DNA of 33,338 nt, taken from positions 1 through 33,338 of the forward strand of contig JACQVW010000113.1 of assembly GCA_016209535.1 (NCBI GenBank), given 5' to 3'. The translations under genes were made by a program, and so were the position numbers. The first letter of the stretch is position 1, and each line of letters starts with the position of its first letter. Of this stretch, positions 8,679 to 16,545 are shown in pieces. The notes below the pieces were generated by a model, which saw only the letters and a program-made list of their open reading frames with translations, was not told where the DNA came from and searched no databases. The DNA comes from Planctomycetota bacterium (GTDB taxonomy: Bacteria > Planctomycetota > UBA8108 > SXIK01).

Positions 8679-8719
8679 GCGTGGTTCATGGCCGGGTGTA
8701 ACCCGGCGTTGAACCACGC
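8679..8719. other. Strong 41-nt hairpin in the DUF99-E1 intergenic region
   Basis: The outer arms GCGTGGTTCA and TGAACCACGC (10 bp, perfect) enclose a 2x2 mismatch. Inside that is an inner perfect 7-bp stem, GCCGGGT/ACCCGGC, with a 3-nt loop. No T tract follows on either strand, so it is not a canonical intrinsic terminator by itself. Its left arm on the minus strand is shared with the long-range stem described separately. Confidence 0.8.
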
Positions 8720-8750
8720 CCGAAAAAGGGGTGTCGTCAAACGATCTCGA

Positions 8751-9311
8751 TCACGCGCGCCCCTTGCTCTCACCCAGGACCAGGGCCTGGCCGATCAAGT
8801 GGGCGATCCGGATCCCCTCGGGCACCTTCGAGCGGCCGCGGCTCTGCTCGAGGACCTCGCGGGCGGCCTCGGGGCCCAGGCCGGCGCACGCGAAGACGAG
8901 CTCGCCGAAGCGGTGGAAGGGGCCGGCCGCCTCCACGGCGGAGACCCGGTCGTCCCAGCCGAGCTTCCGTAGAGTCGCCTCGAGCCGCCCCGGCGCGGGG
9001 AGCCTGCGGTCCACCGAGATCACGCCGAGGCCCGTCGACCGCGCCAGGAGGGGGAGGTCGATCACCGAGAGGCCGGCGATGGTGAGGCCCTCGACGAGCA
9101 CGACCCGCAGGCTCCTCGCGAACCGGCACCGGGCGATCCAGTCGGCCAGGCGCCCGGTCACTCCGGCGCCGTCCACGGGGAGGCGCGTGGCCAGGACGCC
9201 CTCCACGAGGCCCGCGCCGGCCATCACGACGCCGACGGCCCAGGTCTCCCGGTCCCGGAACTTGTCGAAGGGCGCATCGTCGATCGCGAGGGTGTGGAGC
9301 CGGCGCTTCAC
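8751..9311 (-). CDS. DUF99 (UPF0215) family protein
   Basis: The 186-residue protein matches the DUF99 pattern. It has an early AIDDAPF, then WAVGVVMAGAGLVEGVLATRLPVDGAGVT, VVLVEGLTIAGLSVIDLPLLARSTGLGVISVDRRLP and a late AGPFHRFGELVFACAGL. DUF99 proteins are best known from archaea and adopt an endonuclease V-like RNase H fold. Their biological activity is not established, so no nuclease function is claimed here. The aspartates in AIDDAPF and PVDG are where the fold would place metal ligands. The gene begins 22 bp after the upstream lipoprotein stop on the same strand, indicating co-transcription. The complete length and family blocks suggest it is functional. Confidence 0.85.
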   Translation of the reverse strand: MKRRLHTLAIDDAPFDKFRDRETWAVGVVMAGAGLVEGVLATRLPVDGAGVTGRLADWIARCRFARSLRVVLVEGLTIAGLSVIDLPLLARSTGLGVISVDRRLPAPGRLEATLRKLGWDDRVSAVEAAGPFHRFGELVFACAGLGPEAAREVLEQSRGRSKVPEGIRIAHLIGQALVLGESKGRA

Positions 9312-9333
9312 GGCCTTGGCGGAAACGGCCCCG

Positions 9334-9867
9334 CTACTCGTCGCTCACCCACTTCAGGGTCCAGGTGCCCTCGAAGGTGGCGTCGCTCGTGAAGAGCGGC
9401 CGGGCGGAGATGCGCCGGCCGACGATGGTGGTGTCGTCCTTGACGACCCCCGCCATCTGGAAGCGCCAGGACTCGTCTTTGCCCGCCAGCACCAGGAAGA
9501 CCGTCTCGCCCTCGTTGCGCCGGTGGACCTCGGCGTAGAAGGGGGTCCTCCCGATGCGGCGGTCCGGGTCGGAGCCCTGCCCGCCCGAGGCGTCGCGCTC
9601 CTCGGCCAGGGGGGCGACCTCCACGTTCTCGATGTGCTCGGGCTTGCGCTCATCGACGACGGGCTCGACGAGCACGCGGACGCGCCGGACGGGGATCTCG
9701 AGGACCTCCCGGTTCTCCATGCGCATGAGGTTGTGGACCTTGAGCTCCCAGATCCCCTCGCGGATCGCCGTGCCCGAGCAACCGGCGCCGGCGGGGGCGG
9801 CCAGGGCGAAGAGGATGAGGGATGCGGGCGGCGCCAGTCTCGTCGACGGCGGGTGGGGGGTTCGCAT
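9334..9867 (-). CDS. Putative lipoprotein of unknown function
   Basis: The 177-residue product opens with a hydrophobic export signal (LAPPASLILFALAAPAGAGC). The cysteine at about residue 30 is preceded by GAG, which is a poor but possible lipobox, so lipidation is likely but uncertain. The mature part is beta-rich and charged. It contains GIWELKVHNLMRMENREVLEIPVRRVRVLVEPV and ends with TSDATFEGTWTLKW, as in small periplasmic sandwich proteins that report on a ligand-binding barrel. I do not recognise the family. The ATG follows AGGAAG at good spacing. It is the first gene of a minus-strand run with DUF99 22 bp downstream, and it is divergent from hisN across 155 bp. Confidence 0.75.
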   Translation of the reverse strand: MRTPHPPSTRLAPPASLILFALAAPAGAGCSGTAIREGIWELKVHNLMRMENREVLEIPVRRVRVLVEPVVDERKPEHIENVEVAPLAEERDASGGQGSDPDRRIGRTPFYAEVHRRNEGETVFLVLAGKDESWRFQMAGVVKDDTTIVGRRISARPLFTSDATFEGTWTLKWVSDE

Positions 9868-9984
9868 GGCTTCCTGGGGCGGGTTGCAGGGGACCGGTGA
9901 TCTCTATCCTACTTCGGCTGGGCGGCGCAAGATGGTGGTGCCCGGAAGCGCGGGCGATTCCGAGAAAATCGTGGTCTCGCTCCG

Positions 9985-10013
9985 TTCCCTCGGGCCGCGA
10001 GAGCCCGTAGAAT
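9985..10013 (+). promoter_or_regulatory. Candidate promoter of hisN, near-leaderless
   Basis: TTCCCT (9985-9990), a 17-bp spacer, then TAGAAT (10008-10013). Transcription would start near 10020, three bases before the hisN ATG. The -10 box is good and the -35 box is weak. Confidence 0.4.
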
Positions 10014-10022
10014 CCCGACCCC

Positions 10023-10802
10023 ATGCCGGACAACCTGAAGCACAGGCTCGACGTCGCCTCGGCGGCCGCCCTGGAGGCCGGGAAGGCGACCCTCCGCCAC
10101 TTCCAGACGGCCCTCGCGGTCGAGCTCAAGGGGGACCGGACCCCCGTGACGGCCGCCGACCGCGAGGCCGAAGAGGTCCTTTTCTCGATCCTCACCCGCG
10201 AGTTCCCCGGCGACGCGTTCCTGGGCGAGGAGCGCGGGGAGCGGCCCGGCACGACGGGCTTCCGCTGGGTCGTCGACCCCATCGACGGGACGAAATCCTT
10301 CATCCAGGGCGTGCCGCTCTACGGCGTCATGGTGGGCCTCGAGGACCCGCTCGGCGACGCGGTCGCCGGGGTGGTCTGCCTGCCGGCGCTGGGGGAGGTC
10401 GTCGCCGGGGCCCGCGGCGAGGGCACCACCTGGAACGGGCGGAAGGCGCGCGTCTCGGCGGTGGGCGCCCTCGCCGACTCCTGCCTCGTCTACACGAGCC
10501 ACAAGACCTTCGAGGACGCCGGGCGCGACGAGGCCTACGAGCGGGCGAGGAAGCTCGTCCGCGTCGCGCGGGGCTGGGGCGACTGCTTCGGGCACGTGCT
10601 GGTGGCGACGGGCCGCGCCGAGGTCATGCTCGACCCGATCTTGAACGACTGGGACTGCGCGGCGCTCCTCCCCATCCTCGAAGGATCCGGCGGCACCTTC
10701 ACGGACTGGCACGGCCGGCGCACGGTGTGCGGCAAGAGCGGCATCTCGACGAACGGCAAGGTGCAGGCGGAGCTCATGGCGTGCCTGGCCTCGGCTCGCT
10801 AG
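10023..10802 (+). CDS. hisN: HisN-type histidinol-phosphatase (inositol monophosphatase family)
   Basis: This magnesium-dependent phosphatase of the IMPase fold most likely removes phosphate from histidinol phosphate in histidine synthesis. Metal-site motifs are present: GEERG (Glu69-Glu70), VVDPIDGT (Asp85, Asp88) and NDWDCAAL near the C-terminus. The segment WGDCFGHVLVATGRAEVMLDP before NDWD is typical of the HisN subgroup rather than of inositol monophosphatase or CysQ, which is why this name is preferred; a general sugar-phosphate phosphatase remains possible. The length of 259 residues is normal. Its last 22 bp overlap the next gene in another frame, so the two are probably translationally coupled. 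A promoter placing the mRNA start about 3 nt before the ATG is proposed separately. Confidence 0.88.
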   Translation: MPDNLKHRLDVASAAALEAGKATLRHFQTALAVELKGDRTPVTAADREAEEVLFSILTREFPGDAFLGEERGERPGTTGFRWVVDPIDGTKSFIQGVPLYGVMVGLEDPLGDAVAGVVCLPALGEVVAGARGEGTTWNGRKARVSAVGALADSCLVYTSHKTFEDAGRDEAYERARKLVRVARGWGDCFGHVLVATGRAEVMLDPILNDWDCAALLPILEGSGGTFTDWHGRRTVCGKSGISTNGKVQAELMACLASAR

Positions 10803-12049
10803 CCTCGGCCGCGGCGGGCGCCGCCCTGCTCTTCTGGGTGCTCCTGGCCCTCGACCGCCGGCGCTCCTGGCCGGGCGAGATCGTGCTCGCCGGCCAGCGC
10901 CCGGGGGCCGGCGCCGCCGGCGAGGGGTCGGGCCGGGGCGACGAAGCCGTCCTCGTCGTCGTCCCGGCGCGCGACGAGGCCGAGGCGCTCCGGGAGACGC
11001 TGCCGGCCCTGCTCTCCCAGTCGCGGAGCTTCTCGCGCCTCGTCCTCGTCGACGACCGTTCGGCCGACGGCACGGGGAGCGTGGCGCGAGAGACCGCGGC
11101 GCGGTGCGCGGAGCCCGACAAGGTTCTCGTCGTGGCCGGCGAGCCTCCGCCCGGGGGCTGGACGGGCAAGCTGCACGCCCTCGCGACGGGGCTTCGGGCC
11201 GGCCTCGAGGCCGCGAGGGCCGGCGGCCAGGCCGAGCCTGCCTGGATCCTCTTCACCGACGCCGACATCCGCCACCCGCCGGGCTCGCTCCGCGCCCTCC
11301 TCTCGAAGGCGCACGCCGAGCGGCGGGACCTCGTGAGCGTCATGGTCCGCCTCCGGGCCGAGACCTCCTGGGAACGGCTCCTCGTCCCGCCCTTCGTCTG
11401 GTTCTTTCAGCTCCTCTACCCGTTCCGCCTCGTCGCCGAACCGCGGGCTCGCACCGCCGCCGCGGCCGGCGGGTGCATCCTCGTGCGCCGGGCGGTCCTC
11501 GATGCGGCCGGGGGGATCGATGCGATCCGCGGCGCCCTCATCGACGACGTGGCCCTGGCCCGCGGCGTCAAGGCCGCCGGCGGGCGAATCTGGCTTGGCC
11601 TTGACCCGGAGATGGTCTCCCTGCGCGGCTACGGGAGCCTCGCCGAGGTCACGCGCATGGTCTCGAGGACCGCCTTCCACCAGCTCGGCTACCGCTACTC
11701 GGTCCTCGCTGGCACCATCGCGTTCCTGGGTCTCCTCTTCGTCGCGCCGCCGGCCCTGGCCCTCCTCGGGGCGGTCCTTGGAGACCGCGTCGCCGCGGCC
11801 TGCGGTGCCCTCGCCTGGGCCCTCCAGACGGCTCTCTTCCTGCCCGCCGTGCGCCACCACCGCGTCCGCGCCGCCTACGCCCTCACGCTGCCCATCGCGA
11901 GCGCCCTCTACGCCTGGATGACGTGCGTCTCGGCCTGGAGGCACCTCCGGGGTCGCGGCGTCGAGTGGAAGGGGAGGAGGGTCTCGGGCCTCCGGGCCTC
12001 CGGGCCGACTGAGCCCGCTACTCCGCCGCCGGCTCGCCCCGGTCCTTGA
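10781..12049 (+). CDS. hpnB: HpnB-like hopanoid-associated glycosyltransferase
   Basis: This is a membrane GT-A (GT2-like) glycosyltransferase of 422 residues. An N-terminal helix (SLASAAAGAALLFWVLLAL) precedes the catalytic core: VVPARDEAEALRETLPALL, VDDRSADGTG, PPGGWTGKLHALATG, the nucleotide-sugar metal motif TDADI, then GALIDDVALARGVKAAGGRIWLG. Two to three helices follow, and the end is RGVEWKGRR, as in HpnB. The blocks SVMVRLRAETSWERLLVPPFVWFFQLLYPF and TAAAAGGCILVRR are strong HpnB features. The track ORF starts at 9554, but the GTG at 10781, 8 bp after GGAG, gives the family N-terminus. HpnB is linked to hopanoid modification but its exact reaction is unsettled; no other hopanoid gene lies in the window. 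Its 3' end overlaps the convergent dksA-like gene by 32 bp. Confidence 0.88.
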   Translation: MPGLGSLASAAAGAALLFWVLLALDRRRSWPGEIVLAGQRPGAGAAGEGSGRGDEAVLVVVPARDEAEALRETLPALLSQSRSFSRLVLVDDRSADGTGSVARETAARCAEPDKVLVVAGEPPPGGWTGKLHALATGLRAGLEAARAGGQAEPAWILFTDADIRHPPGSLRALLSKAHAERRDLVSVMVRLRAETSWERLLVPPFVWFFQLLYPFRLVAEPRARTAAAAGGCILVRRAVLDAAGGIDAIRGALIDDVALARGVKAAGGRIWLGLDPEMVSLRGYGSLAEVTRMVSRTAFHQLGYRYSVLAGTIAFLGLLFVAPPALALLGAVLGDRVAAACGALAWALQTALFLPAVRHHRVRAAYALTLPIASALYAWMTCVSAWRHLRGRGVEWKGRRVSGLRASGPTEPATPPPARPGP

Positions 12050-12449
12050 CGGTTCCCGCGAGCTCCTTCTTCCTCTGGCACTTGACGCAGAGCGACGCGA
12101 AGGGCAGGACCTCGAGACGGTCGGGGTGGATGGGCTCCTCGCAGACCTGGCACAGCCCGTAGGTGCCCTCCTCGATCTTCGTGAGGGCCAGGTCGATCTG
12201 CTCCACCGTGCTCGAGCTCAGGTCGACGAAGGCGCAGAGCGAGTCCGTGTCGGTGGTGTCCGAAGCCATCTCCTCGAGGTCCGCGAGGTGGTGCTTGTCG
12301 GGGTTGTAGAGCTCGCTGAGCTGGTTCTCGCGTTGCCGCACGAGGTCAGCGCGCTTCTCCTGGAGCGCGCTGCGGATCGCTTCGAGGCGCTTCTTCGCGA
12401 GGGACGTGCCGTTCCCGGCCTCCACCTTCTCCGCTGGTTTCTTGCTCAT
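12018..12449 (-). CDS. DksA/TraR-family C4 zinc-finger protein
   Basis: These proteins bind RNA polymerase through its secondary channel, often together with ppGpp, to tune promoter output. The 143-residue protein has a charged coiled-coil N-terminal half, an acidic turn (DTTDTDSLCAFVD, about 64-76) and the signature zinc finger CQVC...CVKC (Cys100, Cys103, Cys121, Cys124) with EEGTYGLCQVCEEPIHPDRLEVLPFASLC. The acidic tip differs from the DxxDxA of Escherichia coli DksA, so it may be a general DksA/TraR-like protein rather than an orthologue. Its stop overlaps the convergent glycosyltransferase by 32 bp. A four-copy 14-bp array lies 12 bp before the ATG, and no canonical promoter or ribosome site is visible in between. 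Confidence 0.93.
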   Translation of the reverse strand: MSKKPAEKVEAGNGTSLAKKRLEAIRSALQEKRADLVRQRENQLSELYNPDKHHLADLEEMASDTTDTDSLCAFVDLSSSTVEQIDLALTKIEEGTYGLCQVCEEPIHPDRLEVLPFASLCVKCQRKKELAGTVKDRGEPAAE

Positions 12450-12461
12450 CGCTTGCGTGCC

Positions 12462-12517
12462 GTGTCACCGTGTTCGTTTCACCGTGTTCGTTTCACCGGG
12501 TTCGTTTCACCGGGTTC
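12462..12517. repeat. Four tandem 14-bp repeats upstream of the dksA-like gene
   Basis: On the minus strand the unit is GAACMCGGTGAAAC, in four consecutive copies: 12504-12517, 12490-12503, 12476-12489 and 12462-12475. The two copies far from the gene have CCC and the two near have CAC; the last has one further change. The array ends 12 bp before the ATG. A period of 14 bp without spacers rules out CRISPR. It could be a regulator-binding array or a slippage-prone tract. Confidence 0.85.
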
Positions 12518-12656
12518 GTCGAGAGGCCGAGGCCCGAGGGCTCAGGTCTCCGGTCCGTCCATGAGGGTACCACAGGAACGCGAGAAGTTGCACTCGTGTT
12601 TCCCGCACGGCGCGGCGGAGCGACGAATTATAGGAACCCTTCGCGGCGGCAGGAGG

Positions 12657-12662
12657 TACAAT
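12657..12662 (+). promoter_or_regulatory. Possible -10 box upstream of rarA
   Basis: TACAAT at 12657-12662 would start RNA near 12669, 15 nt before the rarA ATG. No good -35 is visible 16-18 bp upstream. The same GGTACAAT string, followed closely by CGGCCG, precedes the giant VIT-VWA gene. Confidence 0.3.
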
Positions 12663-12683
12663 CGGCCGCCGAGACGCGAAGCC

Positions 12684-14132
12684 ATGGACGAGCCGCAGGC
12701 ACGCACGGCGAGCCCCGAGAGCCCGGAGGGAGCCGAGAGGAGGATCGAGCGCGCCTTCCTCCCGTGGAAGAAGGAGGCGCCGCTCGCGGCGCGCATGCGG
12801 CCTCGCAGGCTCGAGGACTTCGTGGGACAGGAGCACATCCTCGGCGAGGGGAAGCTCCTGCGCCGGGCGATCCAGGCCGACCAGCTCGGATCGATCATCT
12901 TCTGGGGGCCGCCGGGGAGCGGGAAGACGACCCTGGCGAGGGTCATCGCGAGCGCGACCCGCGCCGAGTTCGAGACCTTGAACGCGGTGCTCGCGGGCGT
13001 GAAGGACATCCGCGAGACGATCGAGCGGGCGCGAGAGCGGCTCGCCCCGGCGCTGCTCCAGCTCCCGCGCAGGACCATCCTCTTCGTCGACGAAGTGCAC
13101 CGTTTCAACAAGGCGCAGCAGGACGCGCTCCTGCCGCACGTCGAGAACGGCACCATCACGTTCATCGGCGCGACCACGGAAAACCCTTATTTCGAGGTGA
13201 TCAAGGCCCTCGTGAGCCGCTCGAGGATCTTCGAGCTGCGCCGCCTCGGCGAGGACGAGGTCCTGAGGATCTTGAGGAGCGCCCTGGCCGACCCCGAGAG
13301 CGGCTACGGCCTCCGGGACGTGGAGGCCCAGGAGGATGCGCTGCGGCACATCGCCCGCACGGCCCAGGGGGACGCGCGCAACGCGCTCAACGCGCTCGAG
13401 CTGGCCGTGGAGACGACGCCGCCCGGCTCGTCGGGGCGGATCGTCATCGACCGGACCGTGGCCCAGGAGTCGATCCAGCGGCGCGCCCTCCTCTACGACA
13501 AGGACGGCGACGCGCACTACGACACGATCAGCGCCTTCATCAAGAGCCTCCGGGGCTCGGACCCCGACGCGGCGCTCTTCTGGATGGCCAAGATGATCGC
13601 CGCCGGCGAGGACCCGCGTTTCGTGGCGCGGCGCATGGTCATCTTCGCGAGCGAGGACGCCGGCATGGCGGACCCCCTGTCGCTCCTCGTGGCCACGGCG
13701 GCGGCCCACGCGGTCGAGTACGTGGGGCTCCCGGAGTGCCAGTTCAACCTGGCCCAGGCGTGCATCCACCTCGCCACGGCCCCGAAGTCCAACAGCACCA
13801 TGGGGTACTTCGACGCGCTCCGGTGCATCGAGGAGGATGCCGCGCGGGACGAGGTGCCGGACCACCTGAAGGACCCGAGCCGCGACCGGAAGGGCCTCGG
13901 TCACGGGAAGGGCTACAAGTACCCCCATGCATTCCGTGAGCACTGGGTGGTCCAGCAGTACCTGCCGGACCACCTCCAGGGGAGGTTCTTCTACCAGCCG
14001 GGCGAGCTCGGGCACGAGGCCAAGGTACGAGAGCGCGTGCTGCGGCTGCGCGCCCGGCAGGAGAAGACAGAGGAAGATTCCGCGTCGGCCGGCCGGCCGG
14101 GACCTGCCGATACAGGGTCTGGAGGGGCGTGA
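12684..14132 (+). CDS. rarA: Replication-associated recombination protein A (MgsA/WRNIP1 AAA+ ATPase)
   Basis: RarA is a AAA+ ATPase related to clamp loaders that acts at stalled forks and single-strand gaps. The 482-residue protein has the family opening PLAARMRPRRLEDFVGQEHILGEGKLLRR, Walker A GPPGSGKTT (75-83), Walker B TILFVDEVHRF (131-141) and sensor 1 GATTENPYFEV. The sensor 2 and C-terminal tetramer region runs through RRALLYDKDGDAHYDTISAFIKS, FASEDAGMADP and GYKYPHAFREHWVVQQYLPD. The C-terminal 25 residues are a low-complexity tail. The track ORF starts at 12126, inside the upstream dksA-like gene. The ATG at 12684 gives a normal N-terminus, though its ribosome site is weak. FadN starts 17 bp downstream, so the two share a transcript despite unrelated functions. 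Confidence 0.96.
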   Translation: MDEPQARTASPESPEGAERRIERAFLPWKKEAPLAARMRPRRLEDFVGQEHILGEGKLLRRAIQADQLGSIIFWGPPGSGKTTLARVIASATRAEFETLNAVLAGVKDIRETIERARERLAPALLQLPRRTILFVDEVHRFNKAQQDALLPHVENGTITFIGATTENPYFEVIKALVSRSRIFELRRLGEDEVLRILRSALADPESGYGLRDVEAQEDALRHIARTAQGDARNALNALELAVETTPPGSSGRIVIDRTVAQESIQRRALLYDKDGDAHYDTISAFIKSLRGSDPDAALFWMAKMIAAGEDPRFVARRMVIFASEDAGMADPLSLLVATAAAHAVEYVGLPECQFNLAQACIHLATAPKSNSTMGYFDALRCIEEDAARDEVPDHLKDPSRDRKGLGHGKGYKYPHAFREHWVVQQYLPDHLQGRFFYQPGELGHEAKVRERVLRLRARQEKTEEDSASAGRPGPADTGSGGA

Positions 14133-14149
14133 CCCCTCGAGGAGGCTGA

Positions 14150-16525
14150 ATGACCATCAAGAGTGGAGCGGTGATCGGGGCGGGGACCATGGGCACGGGC
14201 ATCGCGGGGCAGCTCGCGAACGCGGGGGTGCCTTGCGTGCTCCTCGACGTGGTGCCGCAGGGCGCCGGGAGCGATGCGCGGAGCCGCTCGCGGCTGGCCC
14301 TGGAGGCCCTGGAGCGGGCGGCGGCGGGCAGCCCGCCGGCGCTCATGGACTCGGCGGACCGGGCCCTCATCGAGCCCGGGAACATCGAGGACAACCTGGA
14401 GCGCATCGCGGGCTGCGACTGGATCGTCGAGGCCGTGAGCGAGGACCTCGAGGTGAAGCGGAGCCTTTACCGGAAGGTCGCCCGGCACCGCAAGCCCGAC
14501 GCGATCGTCTCCTCGAACACGTCGGGCCTCGCGTTGAGCCTGCTCACGGAGGGGCTCGACGAGGGCTTCCGGAGGCATTTCCTCGTGACGCACTTCTTCA
14601 ACCCGCCCCGGTACATGTACCTCCTCGAGGTCGTGCGGGGCCCCGAGACCCTTCCCGAGGTGGCCGCGGAGATCGAGCGGTTCTCGGACCTCCGCCTCGG
14701 GAAGGGCATCGTCCGCGCGAAGGACACCCCGAACTTCATCGCGAACCGCATCGGCGTCTTCTGCATGGGCGCGGCGTTGAAGATCCTGCTCGAGGAGGGC
14801 CTCACGGTGGAGGAGGTCGACGAGATCACGGGCCCCGCCATGGGGAGGCCCAAGACCGCGAGCTTCCGGCTCCACGACCTCGTGGGGATCGACGTGGCCG
14901 TCATGGTCATGGACAACGCGCGCCGGCTCCTGCAGCAGGACGAGAGCCGCGACCTCTTCGAGCCGCCCGAGCTCCTGCGGCGCATGGTGCGGGAGGGCCG
15001 GCTCGGGAGGAAGACGGGGGCGGGCTTCTACAAGAAGGTCAAGGGCGACATCCTCGTCCTCGACCTCGGGACCTTCGACTACCGCCCGCCGAAGCCCGTC
15101 CGGTTCGAGAGCGTCGAGGCGGCGATGAAGGAGAAGGGCTCCGGGGCGCGGCTCAAGGCCCTCGTGAACGGCAGCGACGGGGCCGCGCGCTACGCCTGGA
15201 GGCTCCTCTCGGAGACGCTCCTCTACGCGGCACGGCGGGTCCCGGAGATCTCGGACGACATCGTGGGCGTCGACCGGGCCCTCAAGTGGGGCTTCAACTG
15301 GGACCTCGGGCCGTTCGAGGCCTGGGACGCGATCGGGGTGGCCGAGTCCTGCGAGCGCCTGCGGCGGGAGGGGAAGAAGATGCCGCCGCTCGCTGAGAAG
15401 GTCCTCGCCACCCGCGAGAAGAGCTTCTACGCGCGCCTCGAGGCGCAGGGGGAGCGCCGCCGGGCCTTCTTCGACCTCGGGGCCGGGCGGCACGCGCCCG
15501 TCCCGGAGCGGCCGGGGCTCGTGATCCTCGACGACCTCCGCGAGGGGAGGCGGCCGATCCGCTCGAACGCCTGGGCGAGCCTCTGGGACCTGGGCGACGG
15601 GGTCCTACTCGTCGAGTTCCACTCGAAGATGAACACCATCTCGGGCGAGACCCTCGCCATGGTCCGGGATGGCGTCGATGAGGCGGAGAGGGGATCCTGG
15701 GCGGGGCTCGTCATCGGGAACCAGGCGCCGGCCTTCTCGGCCGGCGCGAACCTCGTGGGCCTCGCGGAGGCCGCGAAGGAGCGGCGCTTCGACGCGATCG
15801 ACGCCATGATCCGCGACTTCCACCGGACCGTGCTCCGCATGCGCTATGCCGGAAAGCCCGTGGTCACCGCGGTCCAGGGCCTCACGCTGGGCGGCGGGTG
15901 CGAGCTGGCCCTGGCGGCGGCACGGGTGCAGGCCGCCGCCGAGGTGAACATGGGCCTCGTCGAGCTCGGCGTGGGGCTAATCCCGGCCGGGGGGGGGACG
16001 CGGGAGCTCGCCTGCCGCGCCTGGGAGGCCGTGCCGGCGGGGGTGGCGGCCGACTTCTTCCCCTGGGTGAGGGCCTCCTTCGAGACCGTGGCGCAGGCGA
16101 AGACTTCGCAGAGCGCCGCCGAGGCGCGCGCCCTCGGGTTCCTGCGCGACGGCGACGCGGTCAGCATGAACCGGGATCGCGTCCTCGCCGACGCGAAGCG
16201 CGTGGTCCTGGCGCTCGCCGAGGGCGGCCACCGGCCGCCGCGGCCGCGCCGCGAGGTGCGCGTGTCGGGCCGGCCCGGGATCAGTGAGCTCAAGGTCCTC
16301 CTCCACCAGTACCGCGAGGCGGGCTACGCCTCGGAGCATGACGTGCACGTCGCGGGGAAGTTCGCCGGCGCCTTGTGCGGAGGCGACATCGACCCGGAGC
16401 TCCCCGTGACCGAGGAGCACCTCCTGGACCTCGAGCGCGAGGTGTTCCTGAGCCTCTGCGGCGAGCCGAAGACGCTCGAGCGCATCGCCCACACGCTGAA
16501 GACGGGCAAGCCCCTGAGGAACTGA
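14150..16525 (+). CDS. fadN: 3-hydroxyacyl-CoA dehydrogenase/enoyl-CoA hydratase, FadN-like
   Basis: This 791-residue bifunctional beta-oxidation enzyme has the dehydrogenase first and the hydratase last, as in FadN of Bacillus subtilis (about 789 residues) and opposite to proteobacterial FadB. The NAD site is [20 protein letters not shown] (residues 7-26). Dehydrogenase blocks are [26 protein letters not shown] and [11 protein letters not shown], with a second dehydrogenase domain around 340-420. The crotonase part (about 480-700) has AFSAGANL, the oxyanion loop [14 protein letters not shown] and [19 protein letters not shown] precedes the ATG well. Thiolase starts 20 bp downstream, completing a hydratase-dehydrogenase-thiolase set. 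No acyl-CoA dehydrogenase (fadE) is in the window. Confidence 0.95.
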   Translation: MTIKSGAVIGAGTMGTGIAGQLANAGVPCVLLDVVPQGAGSDARSRSRLALEALERAAAGSPPALMDSADRALIEPGNIEDNLERIAGCDWIVEAVSEDLEVKRSLYRKVARHRKPDAIVSSNTSGLALSLLTEGLDEGFRRHFLVTHFFNPPRYMYLLEVVRGPETLPEVAAEIERFSDLRLGKGIVRAKDTPNFIANRIGVFCMGAALKILLEEGLTVEEVDEITGPAMGRPKTASFRLHDLVGIDVAVMVMDNARRLLQQDESRDLFEPPELLRRMVREGRLGRKTGAGFYKKVKGDILVLDLGTFDYRPPKPVRFESVEAAMKEKGSGARLKALVNGSDGAARYAWRLLSETLLYAARRVPEISDDIVGVDRALKWGFNWDLGPFEAWDAIGVAESCERLRREGKKMPPLAEKVLATREKSFYARLEAQGERRRAFFDLGAGRHAPVPERPGLVILDDLREGRRPIRSNAWASLWDLGDGVLLVEFHSKMNTISGETLAMVRDGVDEAERGSWAGLVIGNQAPAFSAGANLVGLAEAAKERRFDAIDAMIRDFHRTVLRMRYAGKPVVTAVQGLTLGGGCELALAAARVQAAAEVNMGLVELGVGLIPAGGGTRELACRAWEAVPAGVAADFFPWVRASFETVAQAKTSQSAAEARALGFLRDGDAVSMNRDRVLADAKRVVLALAEGGHRPPRPRREVRVSGRPGISELKVLLHQYREAGYASEHDVHVAGKFAGALCGGDIDPELPVTEEHLLDLEREVFLSLCGEPKTLERIAHTLKTGKPLRN

Positions 16526-16545
16526 GACGCGGGAGGAGAGGAGCC

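Larger units (their letters stand above)
8587..8721 (-). terminator. Possible long-range terminator stem with a competing hairpin, in the leader of the E1 gene
   Basis: On the minus strand, GGGCGTGGTTCA (8721-8710) is perfectly complementary to TGAACCACGCCC (8603-8592), and the latter runs straight into five T residues (8591-8587). This has the form of an intrinsic terminator with a very long loop of 106 nt. The same left arm can instead pair locally with TGAACCACGC (8688-8679). The two pairings exclude each other, as in attenuators. It lies after the DUF99 stop and 80 bp before the E1 start. It may be a plain terminator for the upstream pair or a regulated leader; the sequence does not decide. 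Confidence 0.45.

Noticed and set aside
8679-8719. The 41-nt hairpin alone as an intrinsic terminator
   Set aside because: No T tract follows the stem on either strand; only the long-range pairing to 8592-8603 is followed by T residues.
12462-12517. Tandem array as a CRISPR
   Set aside because: The units are 14 bp and contiguous without spacers, and there are no cas genes nearby.
12126-12683. Upstream part of the ORF containing rarA
   Set aside because: It is antisense to the dksA-like gene and the tandem array; the family N-terminus begins after 12684.
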